Of a stretch of 5,492 bases of DNA, positions 1-5,307 are shown piece after piece. The stretch is from NCBI GenBank assembly GCA_029261375.1, contig JAJDBL010000441.1, positions 1-5,492 on the forward strand, in the 5' to 3' direction. The translations under genes were made by a program, and so were the position numbers. How positions within the stretch are numbered: position 1 is the stretch's first letter; every line of letters starts with the position of its first letter. Origin of the DNA: Nitrospirales bacterium (GTDB lineage Bacteria > Nitrospirota > Nitrospiria > Nitrospirales > UBA2166). Under the pieces are notes generated by a model. It was given only the letters and a program-made list of their open reading frames with translations. It ran no database searches and was not told where the DNA came from.

Positions 1-972
1 GATATTACTGAACACCGTAAGCCGCAGGACGGACGTCTCAGTTTTGACCTTGCCAGCCGATCACTTGACGCGAGATTCTCCGTCGTTCCCACGATCTTTG
101 GAGAAAAAGTCGTCTTGCGTATCCTCGGCCAGCTCCAAAAACAAATGATTCCCGATCTCGCAGATCTGAATTTTTCGGCCACGAACTACACGCGTGTCCA
201 GAAGCTCATCACGACGCCCAACGGAATCTTCTACCTGACAGGGCCAACGGGCTCAGGGAAAACCACCACGATTTTTTCGGCGCTCAAAGCGTTAAACAAA
301 CCAGGGATCAACATCATGACGATCGAAGATCCTGTCGAATATCGCTTGCCGTTGATCAACCAGGTCCAAGCAGATTCGGCGGTGGGCTTAGATTTCGCTA
401 GTGCGCTTCGATCATTCTTACGACAAGACCCGGATATCATGCTGGTCGGCGAGATTCGAGATCGTGAAACTGGACGCATCGCGTCACAGGCAGCACTCAC
501 GGGCCATCTTGTTTTGGCAACGCTACATACGAACAGCGCCATACAAGCCATCACACGTTTGATTGAAATTGGCGTCGAAGCCACGCTCGTCGCTCCCTCC
601 ATTATCGGAGTACTTTGCCAACGGCTCGTACGAAAAATTTGTGACCAGTGCAAGGAACGGTATGTCTTGTCTCGAGCCGAGATTGAGGAACACTTTGTGT
701 GGGAGAGCCAGACCGAGGTATATTTCTTTCGCGGCAAAGGATGCGAGCACTGTCACAACAGCGGGTACATGGGACGCGTCGCGCTCCATGAATTATTGGT
801 CATCACACCGGAACTACGGACCATGATTGCACGCGATACGCCTATCCTCGACATCCAGGCATACATCATGGATCAAGGGTTCCAGACGCTCCGATATGAT
901 GGGATGAAAAAGGTACTCGCAGGATTGACGACAGTGGACGAAATTACGAGGGTCGCCGTCGAGGACGCGTAG
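1..972 (+). CDS. GspE/PilB-family type II secretion / type IV pilus assembly ATPase, C-terminal part (5' end outside window)
   Basis: The frame is open from base 1 to the TAG at 970-972 (323 residues visible), and the start lies upstream of the window. The TTG at 115 is internal, because the residues before it already match the family (HRKPQDGRL at 6-14, then VVPTIFGEKVVLRIL). In window residue numbers: Walker A GPTGSGKT at 81-88, Asp box TIEDPVEYRL at 107-116, Walker B DPDIMLVGEIRD at 143-154, His box TGHLVLATLHTN at 167-178, and a tetracysteine zinc site with CxxC at 214/217 and 248/251. The typical family ending (DGMKKVLAGLTTVDEITRV) follows. All catalytic motifs and the N2-domain arginines are canonical, so this should be an active cytoplasmic hexameric motor that powers pilin or pseudopilin assembly at the inner membrane. 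Sequence alone does not separate GspE from PilB. The gene converges on the partner-switching operon and is followed after 2 nt by a palindromic repeat. Confidence 0.95.
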   Translation, partial: DITEHRKPQDGRLSFDLASRSLDARFSVVPTIFGEKVVLRILGQLQKQMIPDLADLNFSATNYTRVQKLITTPNGIFYLTGPTGSGKTTTIFSALKALNKPGINIMTIEDPVEYRLPLINQVQADSAVGLDFASALRSFLRQDPDIMLVGEIRDRETGRIASQAALTGHLVLATLHTNSAIQAITRLIEIGVEATLVAPSIIGVLCQRLVRKICDQCKERYVLSRAEIEEHFVWESQTEVYFFRGKGCEHCHNSGYMGRVALHELLVITPELRTMIARDTPILDIQAYIMDQGFQTLRYDGMKKVLAGLTTVDEITRVAVEDA

Positions 973-973
973 A

Positions 974-1072
974 CAGGATGGTGAAACAGTCCGTCAGCTT
1001 CGCTTAGGACCTCGACGTACATGAGTACGCCTTCGGCCCTGCGCTTGCTGCGCGAACTGTTTGAACATCCTG
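974..1072 (-). repeat. Palindromic intergenic repeat, copy 1 (about 99 bp)
   Basis: The ends are inverted repeats: CAGGATGgtgAAACAGT at 974-990 and ACTGTTTgaaCATCCTG at 1056-1072. Further inside, CAGC (995-998) can pair with GCTG (1047-1050), and a central hairpin CGTAC-ATGA-GTACG sits at 1016-1029. The reverse complement aligns with copy 2 at 3468-3586, sharing the termini, the CGTACTC-x-TGTACG core and an AGCGAAGC block. This copy is shorter and more diverged. It begins 2 nt after the ATPase stop codon, in a region between convergent genes, so it may act as a bidirectional 3'-end structure. It contains no coding potential. I recall this repeat type from Nitrospira genomes; that is recollection, not a search. 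Confidence 0.8.
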
Positions 1073-1146
1073 CAGATTGAGTGAAGTCCGTGGGGACTAC
1101 GGTCTCGTCGATACAATTTAGATTGATGGGAAGAAACTAAGTCGTC

Positions 1147-1176
1147 AGGCTGATTAGCAGCTCTGCCCTTCAGCCT
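1147..1176. terminator. Imperfect hairpin after the partner-switching operon, possible terminator
   Basis: AGGCTGA (1147-1153) pairs with TCAGCCT (1170-1176), and GCA/TGC (1157-1159 / 1164-1166) closes a 4-nt loop inside. A second TTCAGCCT (1183-1190) overlaps the stop codon of the HATPase gene and offers an alternative arm, which makes a direct repeat 5 nt apart. No clear T-run follows on either strand, so a factor-independent terminator is not well supported. The position, between convergent genes, fits an end-of-transcript structure. Confidence 0.35.
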
Positions 1177-1188
1177 TCTACGTTCAGC

Positions 1189-1704
1189 CTAACCAACTGT
1201 TACACCTTCCGTTGCAGTCTGGGCTCGAACGGTAAGTGTGACTTCATTTCCGATCTCGTTATAGGTGACAGTCTCCGCGGCATGTTGTGCGAGTGCGATT
1301 CCACGCCAACAGCCGCCTTGAAAATGATCGGGAGATGTGCGTGTCCCCAACCACTGTTTCCAGTCAAACCCCCTACCTTCGTCCTTGATGGAGCACTCGT
1401 AGAGACCCTGTATGTCATCCCGAGTGACGTGAACCGTGACACGACGGGCAGCATAGCGTGGATCAGCTTGTCGCTCCTCTAGAAGACGATCATAACTCGC
1501 TTGCTCTATCGCCTGCTCTTTCTCTTGTGCCGTGATCTCAAGATTGCCATGTTCAATCGCGTTCAGGACCATCTCGTGAATCCCGAGACGCAGACCATAG
1601 CGAGTCGATTCTTCTAACGAATCACTCAACCCTTTGAGCAGGGTTTCGACCACTTCGCTCACCCGGTCAGGGTCGTTGTGTAATGTCACCTCACGCCGTT
1701 CCAT
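1189..1704 (-). CDS. RsbW-like HATPase serine kinase / anti-sigma factor
   Basis: A 171-residue single-domain GHKL ATPase of the RsbW/SpoIIAB type. The N-box is GIHEMVLNAIEHGN at 41-54 (Glu44, Asn48), the G1 box is DEGRGFDW at 108-115, and the G2 region is GGCWRGIAL at 130-138, followed by a final beta strand. A charged helical insert (about 56-85, EITAQEKEQ onward) separates the N-box and G1, as in HATPases that accompany REC-PP2C phosphatases. The expected role is to phosphorylate the STAS partner encoded two genes upstream and to bind a sigma factor or other target when STAS is phosphorylated. The ATG at 1704 overlaps the end of the phosphatase gene by 14 nt, with GAGGTGA almost touching the ATG. 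A GTG six codons in is an alternative start just after that stop. The overlap implies translational coupling. The target is not in the window, and a kinase acting only on STAS is possible. Confidence 0.88.
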   Translation of the reverse strand: MERREVTLHNDPDRVSEVVETLLKGLSDSLEESTRYGLRLGIHEMVLNAIEHGNLEITAQEKEQAIEQASYDRLLEERQADPRYAARRVTVHVTRDDIQGLYECSIKDEGRGFDWKQWLGTRTSPDHFQGGCWRGIALAQHAAETVTYNEIGNEVTLTVRAQTATEGVTVG

Positions 1705-2929
1705 TCACCTCGAATCCAATCAAGACAACATCATCATCAAACGTTCCGCGCTCTTGCCACGTCCTCGCCTTGTCAACGACTTGACCAATGGCGTCAGCCA
1801 ATAGAAGGTTGGCAGAGTCTTGGCACGCACGCTCTAATCCGCTTCGATCCCACACTGCACCGTCAGGCGATTCTATTTCAAAGATGCCATCGCTAAAAAG
1901 ATGAAGACGATCACCATCACGCAAGCGCTTTTCCTGTGTGACATACTCCGTATCGTCCGCAAAACCTAAGGGCAAACCTGGCATTCCAAGTGATTCTATG
2001 TGATCTGGTCCGTTCACCAACAACGCAGCGGGATGCCCGGCGGAGCTAAAACGAAGCGTCCGCGTCGGAAGATGAAGACACCCAAGCCAAATTGTACAGT
2101 AGTGGCCATCACTCGTGAGAGGACAGAGCCGGCTCAACTCGGACAGAATCTCTCCAGGATCAAATGAATGTGTCAGCCGACGCACCGCGTCAGTTCGCAG
2201 ATACATGGACAACGATGCTGCCCGCAGGCATGGGCCGACACCATGTCCCGACATATCTAACACGTAAAAGCCAAGATGCTCATCGTCCCAGGGAGCAGCG
2301 CAGAAAAAATCTCCGCCCAACGTCATTGAGGGAAGATACTCCCAGGCAAGCCGCACGCCTGGAAACGGTTCACCGGGCTCCGGAAGCAGCGAGGCGACAA
2401 ACCGGGATGCGGATTGCAAATCCTCGTCTACCACACGCTGTTTTTCCGCGAGTTGGGTGTATGACACATTCAGTTGCTGGTTGACGTGTTCTACCTCACG
2501 GGTCAGGGCACGCGCACGCAGACCCGCATTCACTCGTGCGGCCAACTCTTTCGGGTTGGGCGGTTTCGCGAGAAAATCATCCGCTCCCCGCGACAGACCT
2601 TCCGTCACATGTGCAAGATCATGATTGGCGGTGAGCATAATCAGATGGGTATGACACAAGAGTGGATCCGCCTTAATCGCGGCACACAGTGTCGGACCAT
2701 CCATTTCAGGCATCATCCAGTCAACGATCATGAGATCGGGCTGCTCACACGCCGCAAGCGCTTGGCCCTCGTGACCGTTTGTCGCCTGTATCACACGATA
2801 GCCCAGACGCTGGAGTTGCCGTTCCAACAACACGCGAACCATGGGATCGTCATCAACAATCAGGATGGTGACCGGCACGACGGCGGGCTCAGGCAGCTCC
2901 GCTACCGGATCGACGGCTACAAGCGACAC
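1691..2929 (-). CDS. REC-PP2C response regulator: RsbU/SpoIIE-type serine phosphatase
   Basis: 412 residues. An N-terminal receiver domain (about 21-140) has the acidic pocket in ILIVDDDP (Asp26/27), phosphoacceptor Asp70 in LMIVDWMMPEMDG, Thr100 and Lys122 (AKPP). A predicted coiled-coil linker (about 143-175) leads to a PP2C/SpoIIE phosphatase domain (about 190-410) with metal-binding motifs GGDFF (Asp207), DMSGHG (Asp225), SDG (Asp347) and FDDDVVLI (398-403). All the expected metal-binding aspartates are visible, so it should be active. Phosphorylation of Asp70 by an unseen histidine kinase probably controls the phosphatase, whose substrate should be phospho-STAS from the preceding gene. 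The start is a GTG at 2929, 3 nt after the STAS stop and with no strong Shine-Dalgarno, so coupled translation is likely. It overlaps the HATPase gene downstream by 14 nt. The architecture resembles RsbU/HsbR-type regulators, but it lacks HsbR's fused kinase domain, which here is a separate gene. Confidence 0.93.
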   Translation of the reverse strand: MSLVAVDPVAELPEPAVVPVTILIVDDDPMVRVLLERQLQRLGYRVIQATNGHEGQALAACEQPDLMIVDWMMPEMDGPTLCAAIKADPLLCHTHLIMLTANHDLAHVTEGLSRGADDFLAKPPNPKELAARVNAGLRARALTREVEHVNQQLNVSYTQLAEKQRVVDEDLQSASRFVASLLPEPGEPFPGVRLAWEYLPSMTLGGDFFCAAPWDDEHLGFYVLDMSGHGVGPCLRAASLSMYLRTDAVRRLTHSFDPGEILSELSRLCPLTSDGHYCTIWLGCLHLPTRTLRFSSAGHPAALLVNGPDHIESLGMPGLPLGFADDTEYVTQEKRLRDGDRLHLFSDGIFEIESPDGAVWDRSGLERACQDSANLLLADAIGQVVDKARTWQERGTFDDDVVLIGFEVNGTA

Positions 2930-2932
2930 GTG

Positions 2933-3283
2933 CTACGCCACCGCGGCAACTGGAACGGCTGACAACGCATCGGATTCACTGTCATACACAGTCATCATAT
3001 TGGGAATGTTCGCGAGATCGAGCACTTGTCGAACATATCCTTGAGGATTCAGGAGACTCACCTTACTATTGACTCGTTTGAAGTTTTGATAGGTCACGAC
3101 AAGTAGCCCAAGCGCTGAGCTATCCATGAACGTGACCCCTTGCATATTGACGATCAAATGGGAACACGCCTCCTGTCGAACCTTCTCCACCGCCTCCTTA
3201 AACGTTCCACGGGCACCAAAATCAAATCGTTCGTGAAGATCAAGAACCGTACCTGATTGTGCTTTTCGTTCAACAACGCGCAT
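2933..3283 (-). CDS. STAS-domain anti-anti-sigma factor (SpoIIAA/RsbV-like)
   Basis: 116 residues and a single STAS domain over nearly the whole length. The hallmark loop MDSSALGLL at 53-61 carries the phosphoacceptor serine; Ser56 aligns with the phosphorylated serine of SpoIIAA, and Ser55 is next to it. The preceding strand LIVNMQGVTF is typical. The C-terminus ends in an Ala/Val-rich tail (VPVAAVA). The ATG at 3283 is well supported by GAGGAGG 5 nt upstream. It is the first gene of a three-gene operon, followed after 3 nt by the phosphatase that should dephosphorylate it and then by the HATPase that should phosphorylate and bind it. The strong ribosome site compared with the weak ones downstream fits a need for excess STAS protein. 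A sigma-28-type promoter lies about 110 nt upstream. Confidence 0.92.
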   Translation of the reverse strand: MRVVERKAQSGTVLDLHERFDFGARGTFKEAVEKVRQEACSHLIVNMQGVTFMDSSALGLLVVTYQNFKRVNSKVSLLNPQGYVRQVLDLANIPNMMTVYDSESDALSAVPVAAVA

Positions 3284-3288
3284 GCTTG

Positions 3289-3295
3289 CCTCCTC
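3289..3295 (-). promoter_or_regulatory. Strong Shine-Dalgarno site of the STAS gene
   Basis: On the minus strand GAGGAGG lies 5 nt before the ATG at 3283. It is the only near-consensus ribosome site seen among the minus-strand genes. It fixes the start of the STAS protein and suggests this gene is translated more than the two coupled genes after it. Confidence 0.85.
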
Positions 3296-3324
3296 TTTAT
3301 AATGAGTTATCTCGTGTTGTATTC

Positions 3325-3342
3325 ATGACCTTATAAGGTGAT
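3325..3342. promoter_or_regulatory. Palindrome in the STAS operon leader, candidate operator
   Basis: ACCTTATAAGGT (3328-3339) is a perfect 12-bp palindrome. It extends to ATGACCTTATAAGGTGAT (3325-3342) with one mismatched pair. It lies between the sigma-28-like promoter and the STAS start, about 42 nt before the ATG. It could be a dimeric regulator site. Its TATAAG could also serve as a second -10 element, although no convincing -35 precedes it. It has no loop, so it is not an RNA hairpin in the usual sense. The function is not known. Confidence 0.35.
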
Positions 3343-3393
3343 CTCACATCGGCACACGATGCCCGAGAGACATAACTACCCCTTCTCTACCTC

Positions 3394-3420
3394 TTATCGG
3401 CAAAGACTTCAGAATCTTGA
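3394..3420 (-). promoter_or_regulatory. Sigma-28 (FliA/flagellar) type promoter of the partner-switching operon
   Basis: On the minus strand the sequence reads TCAAGATT, an 11-nt spacer, then GCCGATAA. The -10 element (3394-3401) matches the classic FliA consensus GCCGATAA in all 8 bases. The -35 element (3413-3420) matches the variant TCAAGTTT in 7 of 8 bases, and the spacer is exactly the canonical 11 nt. It is correctly oriented, about 110 nt upstream of the STAS gene, and in a noncoding gap. Transcription would start near 3387. This places the operon in the flagellar/chemotaxis regulon, assuming the host has FliA. Confidence 0.75.
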
Positions 3421-3467
3421 GGGAAAAGACCATCATTTTTGGACAGTCCCACCTACTGGCCCTACGA

Positions 3468-3586
3468 AGGATGTTCAAACAGATCGTCCAGCAGGGCCGT
3501 AGCAAGCGAGGAGGCAAATCGTACTCCTGTACGTTGAGTCGACAGAGCGAAGCGAGAACGCCGCTGGCGGCCTGTTTCAACATCCT
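3468..3586 (+). repeat. Palindromic intergenic repeat, copy 2 (about 119 bp)
   Basis: AGGATGTTCAAACAG (3468-3482) and CTGTTTCAACATCCT (3572-3586) form near-perfect terminal inverted repeats with one mismatch. Inner arms CCAGC (3488-3492) and GCTGG (3564-3568) pair as well, and CGTAC-TCCT-GTACG (3520-3533) makes a central hairpin. It is the same family as 974-1072, in inverted orientation in the window. It begins 5 nt after the stop codon of the minus-strand ATPase gene and ends about 48 nt before the sigma-28-like promoter, so it separates the two transcription units. It has no protein-coding content, although open frames cross it by chance. Confidence 0.85.
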
Positions 3587-3591
3587 CGGCA

Positions 3592-5307
3592 CTAAGCTGA
3601 GGTAACGCGCATAACTTCTGCAACAGTCGTCACGCCCTGCAACGCCTTCTTAAACCCATCATCCACCAACGAACGCATCCCCTTCTCCCCGGCAAGACGT
3701 CGAACCATTCCAAAATCTGGCCCACTCACGATAGGGCCATGAACAGCATCATCGAGAATAAAGACCTCATAGATCGCTTGCCGGCCATAGTAGCCACTAC
3801 CAGAACACCGCGCGCACCCTTCGCCATGCCACAACGTGAGAGGATACGGCTTCGATGTCGTGAGATTGAGCTGATCAAATGCGGCATCCGGATTCTCATC
3901 CGGAACCTTACAGTCAGCACAAATACAACGAACCAACCGTTGTGAGATCACCGCGGCCACCGTGCTACACACGCGTGAGGGCTCGAGCCCGAGCTCAATC
4001 AGTTGTTGAACAGCTCCAATCGCGTCGTTGCTGTTCAGCGTTGTCAGGACAAGATGGCCAGTGGATGCCGCCCGTGCGGCCAGATCTGCAGTCTCCGTGT
4101 CACGAAGTTCCCCGATCACCGCGACATCTGGATTCTGGCGCAACAAAGCACGCAACCCAGAAGAGTACGTGAGGCCCCGGTCGACATTAACCTGCATCTG
4201 GCGTACCCAGGAAAGACGATGTTCGATGGGATCTTCGATCGTGACAATGCTTTTCTCCCGTGCATTGATCTGTTGTAAAGCCGCATACAGGGTCGCTGTC
4301 TTCCCACACCCACTTGGGCCCGCGATCACGATCATGCCATATGCTCGCGCGACCAACGACTGTACCGTCTTCTGGTCTCGCGTCGCCAAACCCAACGAAG
4401 ACAATGGATGTTGAATACTTGACGTCGCCAGGAGTTTGAGATCGATATACTCACCCCACTGCGTAGGAAGCGTGCACACGTGTAGTTGAATGGAGCGATC
4501 GGCAAGATCAAACACCATGGAGCCTTCCTGCGGGATGTGGCGCTCATCGGCATCGAGATTCGCCATCTGTTTCAAGCGGGAAATAAGCATGGAATGAAGC
4601 GTCATCGGGATAACGACGGCCTCACGCAGAATTCCTAACACCCGCAGACGAACTCGCATCACAAACTCATCAGGTTCGACGTGGATATGGGTGGCTCCTT
4701 GTTGTAGACCAACAAAGACAATCTGATTGCACAACAAGGTCATCGCTGCCAGAAAACCCGAATCATCTTCGACCGGCTTATCTACCGGCGTGGTGAGCTG
4801 TTGGATGGTATCATCAATGAGTCCCGTCCTGGAGTACTGCTGTTCGATGGCATCAATGATCGACAGATGTGGCGCCACGACGGCATCCGTCCGCAATCCC
4901 GTCAAACGTTCCACCGCATCAATGCCAACCGTATTAATCGGGGCCGCCATTGCAACGATCAGCCGGTCACGATCCCGATGCAACGGCAGCACGTCGTATT
5001 GATGCGCTAAGGTATAGGGAACGAGTCGAATGACTTCCGGTTCAATACACCAATCTGTTTCCCCAAACGCGCAGGATTGAGCATCGAGCGCAAGAAACCC
5101 CGCCAGAAGAGACGGATCCAGCATCTCAAGGTTAACCAGAGTCTTCCCAAGATAGGTTTCTTGCGCCTTCTGTTCCCGCAAGGCTTGTTTCAGCTGTTCG
5201 TCGGAAATGATCCCTGCATCAACCAAGCGACGACCAAGCGGTTTGGGGGTCTCCGGGGAAGGAATGTCCGGCGCGGTCACGGGATCAGAAACAGAAGAAA
5301 TAGACAT
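3592..5307 (-). CDS. Divergent GspE/PilB-family ATPase with N-terminal MshEN-type domain
   Basis: 571 residues, full length for the family. The N-terminal MshEN/T2SSE_N region (about 23-160) starts with motif LGRRLVDAGIISDEQLKQAL (24-43) and a second, weaker repeat LGKTLVNLEMLDPSLL (53-68). An N2 domain follows (about 185-290), then the ATPase core: Walker A GPSGCGKT (330-337), TIEDPIEHRL (356-365), Walker B NPDVAVIGELRD (392-403), His box TGHLVLTTLNSN (416-427), and cysteine pairs 463/466 and 498/501. Several conserved positions are altered: LHTN is LNSN (Asn425), PQDGR is PQEGS, and RVSTLPT is HVCTLPT, with Lys in place of the following Arg. The P-loop and Walker B Glu remain, so ATP binding is likely, but turnover or hexamer communication may differ. 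The start ATG at 5307 has only a weak upstream GAGAG. Probable role: an inner-membrane-associated pilus or secretion motor, perhaps c-di-GMP responsive. It is not a copy of the plus-strand ATPase but a diverged paralogue. Confidence 0.93.
   Translation of the reverse strand: MSISSVSDPVTAPDIPSPETPKPLGRRLVDAGIISDEQLKQALREQKAQETYLGKTLVNLEMLDPSLLAGFLALDAQSCAFGETDWCIEPEVIRLVPYTLAHQYDVLPLHRDRDRLIVAMAAPINTVGIDAVERLTGLRTDAVVAPHLSIIDAIEQQYSRTGLIDDTIQQLTTPVDKPVEDDSGFLAAMTLLCNQIVFVGLQQGATHIHVEPDEFVMRVRLRVLGILREAVVIPMTLHSMLISRLKQMANLDADERHIPQEGSMVFDLADRSIQLHVCTLPTQWGEYIDLKLLATSSIQHPLSSLGLATRDQKTVQSLVARAYGMIVIAGPSGCGKTATLYAALQQINAREKSIVTIEDPIEHRLSWVRQMQVNVDRGLTYSSGLRALLRQNPDVAVIGELRDTETADLAARAASTGHLVLTTLNSNDAIGAVQQLIELGLEPSRVCSTVAAVISQRLVRCICADCKVPDENPDAAFDQLNLTTSKPYPLTLWHGEGCARCSGSGYYGRQAIYEVFILDDAVHGPIVSGPDFGMVRRLAGEKGMRSLVDDGFKKALQGVTTVAEVMRVTSA

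Noticed and set aside
231..737. 168-codon open frame on the minus strand
   Set aside because: It is antisense to the canonical ATPase core, whose motifs are unambiguous; the composition looks like a reverse-frame shadow.
115..972. TTG at 115 as the true start of the plus-strand ATPase
   Set aside because: The same frame is open to base 1 and encodes conserved family residues (PQDGR, VVPT, GEKVV) before this codon, so the gene starts outside the window.
1085..1098. Small hairpin AGTCC-GTGG-GGACT between the convergent genes
   Set aside because: Only a 5-bp stem with no T-run and no second copy; too little to call a terminator.
2474..2962. 162-codon open frame on the plus strand
   Set aside because: It lies antisense to the receiver domain of the REC-PP2C gene, has no family motif and no credible ribosome site, and is a shadow of a strongly supported coding frame.
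974..3586. The two inverted repeat copies as ends of a composite mobile element carrying the partner-switch operon
   Set aside because: The copies are diverged, differ in length (99 and 119 bp), contain no transposase and sit precisely at gene ends; dispersed intergenic repeats explain them better.
3344..3592. 82-codon minus-strand frame crossing repeat copy 2
   Set aside because: Most of it translates the palindromic repeat and the sigma-28 promoter region; there is no recognisable domain, and repeat-derived frames are expected by chance.
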